From NCBI GenBank assembly GCA_050789255.1, contig JBOZRQ010000030.1:1-64000 (forward strand): a stretch of 64,000 bases of DNA. Reading direction: 5' to 3'. The DNA comes from JBOZRQ01 sp050789255 (GTDB lineage: Bacteria > Bacillota > Sulfobacillia > Symbiobacteriales > Symbiobacteriaceae). The notes beneath the pieces are model-generated. The model searched no databases. It saw nothing but the letters and a program-made list of their open reading frames with translations, and was not told the origin of the DNA. Shown here in pieces: positions 7,265 to 15,709 of this stretch (positions are counted from its first letter, which is position 1; every line of letters starts with the position of its first letter). Position numbers and translations under genes: made by a program.

Positions 7265-8719
7265 CTACCTTTCGCCCTGAAAGACTTCTGCAAATACTTC
7301 GACCGCCCGGAACAGCGTCGAGAGCTGCAGGTTCTCATCGTGCGTGTGCTGGTTGCAGTCAAAGTTGGAGGGGGGCAGCCCGATAAAGGCTGGTGCGACC
7401 TGCTCAAAGAGGTTCATCGGGATGCTGCCGCCCTCGGTGGGAAGCACCAGCGGCTGGCTGCCCACGGCCTGCCGGACGGCGCCGACCACGTATCGGGCGA
7501 TTGGGGCATCCAGGGGCGTGCGGGTGGCGGGGAAGGCGGCGGAAACCTTCAGGCTGGCCACCTGCGGGTGAGCCATCAACTCGTCGTAGGTGGGCTCGTG
7601 ATCCAGCAGGGTCCATCCCAGTGACTCGATGTGTGCAGCGATGCAGGCGAGCGTCCGGCCGGGGTCCATCCCCTTGACGAGCCGGATGTCGATCTCAGCG
7701 GTGGCCCGCCCCGGCACGATGTTGCGGGCATCCTTGCTGAGGAAGCCGGCGCCCAGTCCGCGGATGTTGAAGGTCGGCCGGTTGATGATCTCCTGCAGAG
7801 ACCGGCCCGCCCCTTCCGGACGGACCACACCGAACTTCCGGCAGACGCTCTCCTCAACGGCCGGCACCGCCCGGATCGCCTCCAACTCGGCGGGCGACAT
7901 GGAGAGCACGTCGTCGTAGAACGAGGGGATAGTGACCTGCCCGTCGGCATCCTTCATGGTGGCAAGGAGGTGGATGAGGCGGAAGGGGGCGCTGGGCGCA
8001 AAGCCGCCAAAGTGGCCGCTGTGCATGTCCACCGCGCTGGCGTAAGCGGTCAGCTCCATCACCAGAATGCCACGTACGCCTAACTGAACGGTGGCGAGTC
8101 CGCTCTGATGCAGCTCGCCGCAGGCGGCGATGACACAGTCAGCCCGCAGCCGCTCCGCATGCTGCTGCAAAATGGCGGGCAGGCCGGGCGACTCGGCCTC
8201 CTCTTCACCGTCAAACAGGAACTTCAGGTTCACCCCCGGGTCCCGCCCCTCGGCATGCAGCGCATCCAGGGCAGCGAGCACCGCGACGATCCCGTTCTTG
8301 GAGTCCGCCACCGAGCGGCCAAACAGGCGCCATTCGCCGTCGAAGGCGCCATCCGCGGGCCACGGAATCGTCGACCAGTCGGCGCCGGCGCCCGGGCGGG
8401 GGAGGTGGGAGCGGAGTACGGGCTCATAGGGCTCCGAGTGCCACTGGGACGGCTCCACGGGCACCCCATCGTAGTGACCGTAGATCAAGATCGTGCGGGT
8501 CGCGCCCGGGCTCTGCAGCTCGCCGAACACGAGCGGGCGCCCCGACGGGGTTGGCCAGATCTCTGCCGCAATCCCCCGCTGCTCCATCATACCGGCGAGG
8601 AACTGGGCATTCGCCTGGATTTGAGCAGGAACCGAGACGTTGTTGGGCAACCGGGCGAACTCCACCAGCTGGCGGAGAATCTGATCGGCGTGGGTTCTGA
8701 CGTAGTCCTTGGCGATCAT
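7265..8719 (-). CDS. M20-family metallopeptidase/dipeptidase
   Basis: A 484-residue zinc peptidase of the M20/M25/M40 family (ArgE/DapE/CPG2/carnosinase-like group). The first metal-ligand motif is ILIYGHYDGVPVEP (His and Asp, about 81-94). The bridging Glu region is FLFDGEEEAESPGL (about 168-181), where EE is the catalytic/bridging pair. A dimerisation (lid) domain lies at about 205-360, and the final His ligand is probably near the C-terminus. Length and arrangement fit cytosolic M20 dipeptidases rather than short ArgE/DapE enzymes. There is no signal peptide. Monocistronic as far as visible; substrate unknown. Confidence 0.9.
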   Translation of the reverse strand: MIAKDYVRTHADQILRQLVEFARLPNNVSVPAQIQANAQFLAGMMEQRGIAAEIWPTPSGRPLVFGELQSPGATRTILIYGHYDGVPVEPSQWHSEPYEPVLRSHLPRPGAGADWSTIPWPADGAFDGEWRLFGRSVADSKNGIVAVLAALDALHAEGRDPGVNLKFLFDGEEEAESPGLPAILQQHAERLRADCVIAACGELHQSGLATVQLGVRGILVMELTAYASAVDMHSGHFGGFAPSAPFRLIHLLATMKDADGQVTIPSFYDDVLSMSPAELEAIRAVPAVEESVCRKFGVVRPEGAGRSLQEIINRPTFNIRGLGAGFLSKDARNIVPGRATAEIDIRLVKGMDPGRTLACIAAHIESLGWTLLDHEPTYDELMAHPQVASLKVSAAFPATRTPLDAPIARYVVGAVRQAVGSQPLVLPTEGGSIPMNLFEQVAPAFIGLPPSNFDCNQHTHDENLQLSTLFRAVEVFAEVFQGER

Positions 8720-8800
8720 GCTGAGAGCCCTCCCTCGGGTCTGGGTTTGACTCCAGCATACCAGCCCGATGGTGCCCCAGCATCACTCGAAAGAGTAATG

Positions 8801-9685
8801 TTATGCGCCCCGCTGGGTTGCCCAGAAAGGGACGCGGCGGCGGGGGGTATCGAGCGTAAAGCCCGGGCCAGCCACCTCTTCGGCGGCGGTGATCACCACG
8901 AAGGCCTCCGGGTCGGCCTCCAGGATGAGCCGCTTCACCCGGGGCACCTCGGTCTCGCCGACCACGCACATCAGCACGGGGCGAGGGCGCCCGGAGTACT
9001 CGCCCAGCCCCTCCAGCCTGGTGACGCCCCGCCCAACCCTGGTCAGGATGGCGCCGGCCACCTTGTCCGGATCCTGGGTGATGATCATCAGGCAGCGGGC
9101 GACCGTGAAGCCCTCCTGCACCTTGGCGATGGTAAACATCAGCACAAAGGTGATCACGACGCCATACATGAGCGCCTCCACGCGCAGAAGCACGCCGCTG
9201 ACCAGCAGCGTTACGATGTCGGTCACCAGCAGAAACTTCGGCACGCTGATGCCCGTGTAGTGCTCCACCACCTGGGCCAGGGCAGAGGAGCCGCCCGTCG
9301 ATCCGCCCACCCGGAAGGCCAGGCCAAGCCCCAGACCGACCAGGCCGCCGCCCAGGATGCCCGATAGCAGGGCGTTGTCCGTGGGGGTCAGGCGGGTCAT
9401 CGGCTCCATCAGCTCTAAGAACAGGGAGAACGTGCCCATGCCCCAGAGGGTGCGGGCCACCGATCCCTTGCCCTTCAGCCGGAACAGCCAGGCCAGCAGG
9501 GGCAGGTTAAACAGGAAGTACATCGAACCGATGGGGATCTTCCAGAGGTAATGGACGAGCATAAACACGCCGCTCATGCCGCCGAGCGGCAGTTCCAGGG
9601 GCACCAGGAACAGGTCAATGGCGGCGGCAGCGATGGCGGTGCCGGCGGCAATCTGTACATAGCTAAGGGTTTTGTTGTTGGTCAT
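8801..9685 (-). CDS. YitT-family membrane protein (DUF161/DUF2179), paralogue 1
   Basis: 294 residues starting at ATG 9685 (MTNNKTLSYVQIAAG), preceded by AAGGAGG at ideal spacing; the frame is open further upstream but has no better site. Five to six N-terminal hydrophobic helices (about 10-200) with glycine-rich GGMSG and GGSTGGSSAL segments form the YitT membrane part. A cytosolic DUF2179 domain follows (RGVTRLEGLGEYSGRPRPVL, then VITAAEEVAGPGF). YitT proteins are conserved in Firmicutes, with no firmly established biochemical role. A close paralogue lies at 11104-11982. Confidence 0.88.
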   Translation of the reverse strand: MTNNKTLSYVQIAAGTAIAAAAIDLFLVPLELPLGGMSGVFMLVHYLWKIPIGSMYFLFNLPLLAWLFRLKGKGSVARTLWGMGTFSLFLELMEPMTRLTPTDNALLSGILGGGLVGLGLGLAFRVGGSTGGSSALAQVVEHYTGISVPKFLLVTDIVTLLVSGVLLRVEALMYGVVITFVLMFTIAKVQEGFTVARCLMIITQDPDKVAGAILTRVGRGVTRLEGLGEYSGRPRPVLMCVVGETEVPRVKRLILEADPEAFVVITAAEEVAGPGFTLDTPRRRVPFWATQRGA

Positions 9686-9878
9686 GGTCTGGGCCTCCTT
9701 GTGATGGTTACCCACCCCATCGTAGATGGCTGGCCATGGCCTGTACATCGGTCAGACATCCTGTTGATAAGGTAGAAACAAGGCACCCAGTCGGATAGTG
9801 CTTTGGGCGAAGGAGCTAGGAGCACCGGCGCAGAAGTGGTCGCATGTCGTAATCTTCTCGATAGGTGGGGGTGCTGGA

Positions 9879-10337
9879 TTGAAGCGGAGCATCATGGCCT
9901 TTCTTCTGCTGGCTGTTGTAGTGGTGACCGGCGCTTGCACCAAGACAGGCGGAAGCGGGCCCCGGGCGGAACCCGCGCCGACTGGCAAGACTGAGGCAAA
10001 ACTGGGGGGCAAGTACAAGGGGAAGGTTCAGCGAGGGTACGAGATTACCTTCGAGGTCTCGGCCGATGGCAAACAGGTGACGAAGGTCGCTGCCAACGTG
10101 CTGGAGACGTGCACGGGATCTTCGACCTCCCGCACATCCCAGCTGTACTGGGACGGGCCGTTCTCCGTCGGCTCCGACGGCACGGTGACCGCCGAAGGGG
10201 AAGACCCGCAGTACAAGGGTATCCAGTACCGCTTCACGGCCAAGCTTGGCGCCGACGGCTCGGCATCCGGCACCGTGCTCCAGAAGGGCGGCGGCTGCAC
10301 CACCTATGAGTTGCAGTGGACCGCGAACAAGGAATAA
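9879..10337 (+). CDS. Small lipoprotein of unknown function
   Basis: 152 residues from TTG 9879, which has an AGGTGGGGG site upstream; longer starts would add residues before the signal peptide. The signal LKRSIMAFLLLAVVVVTGAC ends in a lipobox (VTGAC). A short linker and a beta-rich domain follow, with repeated charged strands (KYKGKVQRGYEITFEVSADGK...) and a Cys pair (ETCTGSS and GGGCTTYE) that could form a disulfide. It is followed after 73 nt by a membrane-protein gene on the same strand. No family recognised. Confidence 0.7.
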   Translation: MKRSIMAFLLLAVVVVTGACTKTGGSGPRAEPAPTGKTEAKLGGKYKGKVQRGYEITFEVSADGKQVTKVAANVLETCTGSSTSRTSQLYWDGPFSVGSDGTVTAEGEDPQYKGIQYRFTAKLGADGSASGTVLQKGGGCTTYELQWTANKE

Positions 10338-10410
10338 AGGACTAATTGATTCACCGTAGAATATATTCTGCAAGCTTCCGAGGCGGTCGCCGGGTGAGGG
10401 TGATCATCAG

Positions 10411-11058
10411 GTGTTCTTCGGTCTGTACGCAGAGTTCTACATGCTGGTCATCGAGCCGCTGTTCGAAGGGGACCGCAAGTACATCACCATCCCGGTCGTC
10501 GGGGCGATCGCCTGGGCGCTCTGGTTCATCTCGCCCGGCACGATCGCTTCCGTCCTGCGGCACGGCGTGCTGTGGGCCGTAGGAGTGGCCGCAGCAGGGC
10601 TCGTCCTCTACCTGCTGCGCCTCTGGCTGCTGGACCGGCAGGATGACCGCCTCTATGAGGCGGGCTTGAACCTGGCGTTTCAGACCATCTCGGAAGGTGA
10701 GTGGCCGCCGCCCTACGCCGACGACGGCTCCGTGGTTGAACCGCTGTTGGCGCAATACAAAGGCGCCAAGCTGCGGGAACGGCTCATCGCCCCTGCCATG
10801 AGCGGCTACCTGACCGGCGCGACACAGCGCCTCGTGGACGGGCTCCACCAGCGGCTGCCAGATCACCGGCCCAAGACCCGGGGCGAGGTGGAGGAGCTCT
10901 ACGACCGCTACCTGCTCTGCTTCGGCGAGGACTACCGGTGGCTGCCGTACCTGCGCCGGCACATCAAAGAGCGGTTCGGATTCGACTTTGGTCAGGACAA
11001 CATGCAGCTAGAGCTGCACCGTAGGTACGTACGGCTTCACGCACGAACCCCGGGATAG
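10411..11058 (+). CDS. Membrane protein of unknown function
   Basis: 215 residues from GTG 10411. The N-terminal third has a hydrophobic opening (MFFGLYAEFYMLVIEPLF) and two likely TM helices (about 25-45 and 52-72). The rest is a soluble, mostly helical region rich in Arg, Glu and Tyr, ending in RRYVRLHARTPG. The perfect 12-bp palindrome AGAATATATTCT at 10358-10369, between it and the preceding lipoprotein gene, may be a regulatory site. I recognise no family. It ends at a strong terminator shared with the convergent YitT gene. Confidence 0.65.
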   Translation: MFFGLYAEFYMLVIEPLFEGDRKYITIPVVGAIAWALWFISPGTIASVLRHGVLWAVGVAAAGLVLYLLRLWLLDRQDDRLYEAGLNLAFQTISEGEWPPPYADDGSVVEPLLAQYKGAKLRERLIAPAMSGYLTGATQRLVDGLHQRLPDHRPKTRGEVEELYDRYLLCFGEDYRWLPYLRRHIKERFGFDFGQDNMQLELHRRYVRLHARTPG

Positions 11059-11062
11059 AAAC

Positions 11063-11090
11063 GAACCCCGCGACGATCGTCGCGGGGTTC
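11063..11090. terminator. Perfectly palindromic bidirectional terminator
   Basis: GAACCCCGCGACGA is followed directly by its reverse complement TCGTCGCGGGGTTC, 28 bp in all. It lies between convergent genes and lacks a long U-tract on either side. Confidence 0.75.
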
Positions 11091-11103
11091 TGCCATGGCG
11101 GGC

Positions 11104-11982
11104 CTACAGTCCCCGCTGGGCTGCCCAGAACGGGATGCGGCGCACGTCGGTATCCAGGGTGAAGCCCGGGCCGCTGACCTCTTCGGCGCCCGTGATCACC
11201 ACGAAGGCGGTGGGGTCGGCGTCCAGCACCAGGCGCTTGACCCGGTGCACCTCGGTCTCGCTGACCACGCACATCAGGACCGGGCGAGGGCGCCCGGAGT
11301 ACTCGCCGAGCCCTTCGAGGCGGGTGACGCCCCGCTTCACCTCGGTTAAGATCGCCTGGGAGACCAGGTCGGGCTCCTCGGCGATGATCATCAGGCAGCG
11401 GGCGGTCGTAAAGCCCTCCTGCACTTTGGCAATCCCCTGCATCACCAGGTAGGTGGTCACCAGGCCGAAGAGCACCGCCTCGATCGACAGAGCCACCCCG
11501 CCGAGCACCAGGATGGCCAGGTCGGTGACGAGCAGGAACTTGGCTACATCCATGCCGGTGTAGTGCCGGACCACGTAGGCCAGCGACGAGGTGCCGCCCG
11601 TGGAGCCGCCCGCCCGGATGGTCAGCCCCAGCCCAACGCCCACGGTGATGCCCGCAAAGATCGAAGCCAGCATCGGGTTGGTGGTGGGGGCGAGGTCCGT
11701 CAGCGGGCGGAAGATCTCCATAAAGATCGAGAAGGCTCCGGCGCCCACCAGGGTCTTCATCACGCTCTGCCAGCCGTGTAGGCGGAAGAGCCAGGCCAGG
11801 ATCGGCACGTTCACCAGGAAGTAGATCGCCCCGATCGGCACGCCGTACAGGTAATGCAAAATCACCAGCAGTCCGCCCAGGCCGCCGGAGGGCAGCTGGT
11901 TGGGCAGCATGAACAGAGTAATGCCGGCAGCGGCGACGGCCGTGCCGGCGATGATCTGCAGATAGGCAAAAAGCTTGGACAT
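11104..11982 (-). CDS. YitT-family membrane protein (DUF161/DUF2179), paralogue 2
   Basis: 292 residues from ATG 11982 (MSKLFAYLQIIAGTAVAAAG), preceded by GAGGAGGT. It has the same architecture as paralogue 1 at 8801-9685: YitT membrane helices with GGLGG and GGSTGGTSSL glycine segments, then a DUF2179 domain whose core (RGVTRLEGLGEYSGRPRPVLMCVV) is nearly identical between the two. Retention of two copies 2 kb apart suggests an old local duplication with the intervening genes captured or inserted, or functional specialisation. Substrate unknown. Confidence 0.88.
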   Translation of the reverse strand: MSKLFAYLQIIAGTAVAAAGITLFMLPNQLPSGGLGGLLVILHYLYGVPIGAIYFLVNVPILAWLFRLHGWQSVMKTLVGAGAFSIFMEIFRPLTDLAPTTNPMLASIFAGITVGVGLGLTIRAGGSTGGTSSLAYVVRHYTGMDVAKFLLVTDLAILVLGGVALSIEAVLFGLVTTYLVMQGIAKVQEGFTTARCLMIIAEEPDLVSQAILTEVKRGVTRLEGLGEYSGRPRPVLMCVVSETEVHRVKRLVLDADPTAFVVITGAEEVSGPGFTLDTDVRRIPFWAAQRGL

Positions 11983-12058
11983 TCGTTGACCTCCTCGATA
12001 TACACAACGAAGATGTTAGAGGTCGAACGATAAATTGTCCAGAGGGAAGCCTACGCTT

Positions 12059-12940
12059 TTACTTGGCTGGTACGCGATTAATTAGCCAGACGCCCGCCAA
12101 AACCAGCGCTGCGCCGGCCGCCATGACAGCTGTCAGGCTCTCGTTCATGAAGGCGACGCCCAACAGCAGCGCCACGATCGGGTTGAGCAGGGTGACGTAG
12201 GTGGTCTGAACCGAGCTGAGGTTCTGCATCAGGTAGAACATGCACCAGTACGCCAGTGCGCTGCCGGGCAGCGCCAGGTAAAGCAGCGAGCCCAGGCCCT
12301 GCCATGCGAAGACCGACGCGGTGGCCGGCGGCTCGAAGAACAGGGTAAGCACGAGCAGGTAGATCCCCGAGCTGCCAAGATGGATCGCCGTGTTGGCGTA
12401 GATATCGGCCTTGAAGTACTTCTTGCCGAACACATAGCTGGCAGCGTAGCAGAGCGCGGCGCCCAGCATGGCCGCTTGTCCCGCCAGCCGCTGGGCGTCG
12501 GAGCCCACGAAGCCCACGCCCTCACGTACGCCGGTGGCCAGGAAGACGCCCACCAGGCCAATGGCGACCGCGGCCGACTTCAGCCAGGTGATGCGCTCAC
12601 CGATCCACCACCAGGCCAGGAAGAGCGTAAAGAGCGGCATGGTCGCAATCAGGACGGCGGTCTGGCCCGAGGGGATGAACTGCTCCCCCCAGAAGATGAA
12701 GGCGAACGAGCTGCCGTTGATGATGCCGAAGACGAGCGGCGGCCACCAGCCACGCCAGCCCGACGGCCAGGGCCGCTTCAGGATGGCGATTACGACGACC
12801 AGGGCCAGGCAGGCGACCAGGTTCCGGGCCGAGGCCAGCAGGAAGGGGGGCCAGTAGTCCAGGCCGATCTTGATGAAGGCGTAGGTCGATCCCCACATGA
12901 AGGATAGGTACGCAAACGCTACGGCGACGGCGGTTGGCAA
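12059..12940 (-). CDS. EamA-family (DMT superfamily) transporter
   Basis: About 293 residues if TTG 12940 is used (AAAGGTGGAG site 8-9 nt upstream); GTG 12952 and an ATG at 13024 are in-frame alternatives, but the extra N-terminal residues there are not family-like. Ten TM helices arranged as two EamA repeats: repeat 1 opens with AYLSFMWGSTYAFIKIGL and repeat 2 with GQAAMLGAALCYAASYVFGK, ending in the family-typical LNPIVALLLGVAFMNESLT. These are metabolite or drug exporters with substrates hard to predict. Stand-alone gene. Confidence 0.88.
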   Translation of the reverse strand: MPTAVAVAFAYLSFMWGSTYAFIKIGLDYWPPFLLASARNLVACLALVVVIAILKRPWPSGWRGWWPPLVFGIINGSSFAFIFWGEQFIPSGQTAVLIATMPLFTLFLAWWWIGERITWLKSAAVAIGLVGVFLATGVREGVGFVGSDAQRLAGQAAMLGAALCYAASYVFGKKYFKADIYANTAIHLGSSGIYLLVLTLFFEPPATASVFAWQGLGSLLYLALPGSALAYWCMFYLMQNLSSVQTTYVTLLNPIVALLLGVAFMNESLTAVMAAGAALVLAGVWLINRVPAK

Positions 12941-13017
12941 ATGGGGCTCCACCTTTCTCGATGGGTTTCCCCACCAATACCATGAGGGGCACGAATCTTC
13001 CTGCTTTTTTGAGGAAA

Positions 13018-13045
13018 GAGGCACACACCGGGTGGTGTGTGCCTC
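13018..13045 (-). terminator. Terminator of the beta-propeller gene
   Basis: GAGGCACACACC pairs with GGTGTGTGCCTC around a 4-nt loop. On the minus strand it is followed by TTTCCTC and lies 7 nt after the stop codon at 13052. Confidence 0.8.
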
Positions 13046-13051
13046 TGCCCG

Positions 13052-13990
13052 TCATCGACGTGAGCGGATGTTGATATAGATACCGTTGTCGGTACCGCGC
13101 ACGAAGGCATAGAGCCGGTCGGCAAAGCTGATCGCCGAGGGCCCCGAAGGGGTGCGCCCGCCGCCGGGGAGCTCCTGCCAGCCGGTCCAGCGGCCCCGCT
13201 GGTCACGGATGTTCAGGTAGATGCCATCATCCGTGCCGCGCACGAAGAGGTAGAGGTTGCCGCGGTAGACCGTGGCCCAGGGCCCCGAGGTGGTCTGGCC
13301 GCCGCCGGGAATCTCTTCCCAGCGGGTCCAGTTCCCGTCGGAGGCCATCACGCTGCCGTAGATGCGGTTGTCGGTGCCGCGAACGTAGATCCGGAGCCTC
13401 CCCAGGTAGGAGGCCGCCGTGGGAGCGCTGGAGGTCTGGCCGCCGTGGGGCAGCCGCCGCCAGCCGCGCCACTGGCCGTCGAAGCGCTGGTAGTAGATGC
13501 CGTCGTCCGTGCCACGGACGACCAGGTAGAGCACGCCGCCATGTACGACCGCCGCAGGGGCGCTGGGCGTAAGGCCGCCGCCGGGAACCTCGCTCCAGCC
13601 GGTCCAGGTGCCGCCGGGCGCCGACAGGGTGTTCTGGTAGATGCGGTTGTCGGTGCCCCGCACGAAGACGTGGAGGCGGTCACCGTAGACCACCGGCGCC
13701 GGTCCGGAGGGGGTGCGTCCGCCGCCGGGCAGCTCACGCCACTCGCCCCAGCCGGTGCGCCGGCTCATCCGGTTCCAGTAGATGCCGTCGTCGGTGCCCC
13801 GCACGAACATGTGCAGGTCGTTGCCGAAGCGCACGGGGCCGGGGGTGTCGAGCGTTGCCCCCGTGGGCAGCTTGCGCCAGCCGCCCCAGCCCCGGGCGCC
13901 GAGGGGGCCGGCTTCATCGGTCAGGTTCTGCTCGATATCCTGGATCTCAGGCGCCTGCCCGTCAGGCTGCGCCCAAGGTAGCCACTGCAT
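13052..13990 (-). CDS. PLL-like beta-propeller protein with six repeats
   Basis: 312 residues from ATG 13990 (MQWLPWAQPDGQ), which has an AAGGAGG site; the much longer open frame upstream is not credible as protein. After a 40-residue N-terminus come six repeats of about 48 residues, each with the core FVRGTDDGIY or FVRGTDNRIY, then W-x-x-W-x-E-L-P-GGG-x-T-P-S-G-P-A. The pattern matches PLL/tectonin-like lectin propellers. DDGIY and DNxIY versions alternate along the chain. There is no signal peptide, TM helix or anchor, so it may be cytosolic or exported by a non-classical route. Carbohydrate binding is a family-based guess. Confidence 0.8.
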   Translation of the reverse strand: MQWLPWAQPDGQAPEIQDIEQNLTDEAGPLGARGWGGWRKLPTGATLDTPGPVRFGNDLHMFVRGTDDGIYWNRMSRRTGWGEWRELPGGGRTPSGPAPVVYGDRLHVFVRGTDNRIYQNTLSAPGGTWTGWSEVPGGGLTPSAPAAVVHGGVLYLVVRGTDDGIYYQRFDGQWRGWRRLPHGGQTSSAPTAASYLGRLRIYVRGTDNRIYGSVMASDGNWTRWEEIPGGGQTTSGPWATVYRGNLYLFVRGTDDGIYLNIRDQRGRWTGWQELPGGGRTPSGPSAISFADRLYAFVRGTDNGIYINIRSRR

Positions 13991-14123
13991 GGAGAATGCG
14001 CCTCCTTGTGGAGATTCCACCTCCATCTTATGTAGCGGCATCACCTGCGGGTGAAGCCAAGGGGGAGAATGACATAAGCATGTAGAATCCTCCGGAATCC
14101 GAAACTGGGAGGTTACGCTACCC

Positions 14124-15629
14124 TTGATCAAGGACCGTCGTATGTACACCGTCTTCGCGCTGATGTTGGCTAGCTTCCTTTCGGCGGTCGACGTCACCAT
14201 TGTCGACACGGCCATGCCCCGCATTGTCGGCGCCCTGGGCGGCTTCTCCATGTTGACCTGGCTGGTTACGGCCTACATGCTTACATCGACGGCCACCGTG
14301 CCGGTCTATGGCAAGCTGGCCGACATCCTCGGGCGCAAGCTGACCTTCTCCATCGGCGCTATCATTTTCGTCTCGGGCTCCGCGCTGTGCGGGCTGGCGC
14401 AGACCATGCCGCAGCTGATCTTCTTCCGCGCCTTGCAGGGCCTGGGCGCCGGCGCCATCATGCCCACGGTGCAGACCATCATCGGCGATATCTTCACCCC
14501 CGCCGAGCGGGCAAAGATGCAGGGCTGGTTCTCGGCCGTGTGGGGCTTCAGCTCCCTAGTGGGCCCGCTGGCGGGCGGCCTGATTGTCGACTACGCCACC
14601 TGGCGCTGGCTGTTCTACATCAACCTGCCGCTGGGCGTCCTCGCTCTGCTGATGATCTGGCGCTTCCTGGACGAGAAGGTGGAGCGCCGCAAGGTGCAGG
14701 TGGACTACCTGGGCTCCATCACCCTCACAGCAGGCATCACCTGCCTCCTGCTGCTGCTCCTGACCGGGGGCAACGAGTACGCCTGGGTCTCGCCGCAGGC
14801 GGTCGGCCTGGGCGTCGCCGCTGTGGCGCTCCTGTCGATCTTCGTGTGGCAGGAACTGCGGGCGCCGGACCCCATGCTGCCCTTGGACCTCTTCAAGGAT
14901 AAGCAGATCGCCATCCCCGTGCTGGCGGGCTTTATGGTCGGCGGGGTCATGTACGGCGTCACGGTCTATCTGCCGATCTGGGCCCAGGGCGTGCAGGGCT
15001 TCTCGGCCACCCGCTCCGGCGCCTCGCTGCTGTGGATGTCGATCGCCTGGTCGCTCTCATCGTTTGTCGGCGGGCGCTTCATCATGAAGATGGGCGTGCG
15101 CCCGGCGGCAGTGACGGGCATGATCCTCCTGGGGATCTCCTCCGCTGGGCTTGTGATCCTGGGGCGGACCATGCACACGCTGCCCGAGGTGGTTCTGGGC
15201 GTTCTCACGTTCGTTGTAGGCTCCGGCATGGGCTTCTCCACCCTGGCCTTCGTGCTGGGCATCCAGAACGCCGTCGACTGGTCCCGTCGCGGCGTGGCCA
15301 CCGCGTCGCTCCAGTTCCTGCGGACCTTAGGCGGCCTGGTCTGGGTCTCGGTCATGGGCGCGACCATGAACCTGACGCTGCTCAAGGGCCTGCGGCAGGT
15401 GCCCGGCGTGGTCGCGACCACAGCTGCCCAGGCCGGCGAGGTGGCCAACTCGCTGCTCGACCCCAAGTCGTGGGGCGCCCTCCCCGCAGAACAGCTCGAC
15501 CTGATGCGCAACGCCCTGGCGGGCGCCCTCCGCAACGTCCATCTCGTGATGCTCGTGGCGGCCGTCGTATCCCTGGGTGTGACGCTGATGCTTCCCAACG
15601 TTCGGTTTGAGAAGAAGCAGTCCGCCTAA
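14124..15629 (+). CDS. DHA2-family (EmrB/QacA-like) MFS drug exporter
   Basis: 501 residues and about 14 predicted TM helices, the length and number typical of the DHA2 drug:H+ antiporters. It opens with FALMLASFLSAVDVTIVDTA, where the acidic residue in TM1 is characteristic. Motif A follows (GKLADILGRKLTF), then motif C-like RALQGLGAGAIMP. TTG 14124 has a GGGAGG site; an internal ATG at 14142 is possible. It diverges from the propeller gene and shares a 133-bp intergenic region. The substrate is not predictable from sequence. Confidence 0.9.
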   Translation: MIKDRRMYTVFALMLASFLSAVDVTIVDTAMPRIVGALGGFSMLTWLVTAYMLTSTATVPVYGKLADILGRKLTFSIGAIIFVSGSALCGLAQTMPQLIFFRALQGLGAGAIMPTVQTIIGDIFTPAERAKMQGWFSAVWGFSSLVGPLAGGLIVDYATWRWLFYINLPLGVLALLMIWRFLDEKVERRKVQVDYLGSITLTAGITCLLLLLLTGGNEYAWVSPQAVGLGVAAVALLSIFVWQELRAPDPMLPLDLFKDKQIAIPVLAGFMVGGVMYGVTVYLPIWAQGVQGFSATRSGASLLWMSIAWSLSSFVGGRFIMKMGVRPAAVTGMILLGISSAGLVILGRTMHTLPEVVLGVLTFVVGSGMGFSTLAFVLGIQNAVDWSRRGVATASLQFLRTLGGLVWVSVMGATMNLTLLKGLRQVPGVVATTAAQAGEVANSLLDPKSWGALPAEQLDLMRNALAGALRNVHLVMLVAAVVSLGVTLMLPNVRFEKKQSA

Positions 15630-15630
15630 G

Positions 15631-15706
15631 TGACCGTTATCACGGTGAAGCCCGCGCCAATCAGGTAGACTGGTCGCACGATCGGTACCCTGAGAGGAGC
15701 GGGCTT
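15631..15706 (+). promoter_or_regulatory. Dyad and long hairpin before the radical SAM gene
   Basis: TGACCGTTATCACGGTGA (15631-15648) is a near-perfect dyad around TATC, the form of an operator. Overlapping its end, AAGCCCGC (15648-15655) is complementary to GCGGGCTT (15699-15706), which lies within and just after the GAGAGGAGC ribosome binding region of the next gene. Pairing would occlude translation initiation or, read the other way, act as a terminator of the exporter gene. Confidence 0.45.
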
Positions 15707-15709
15707 TTC

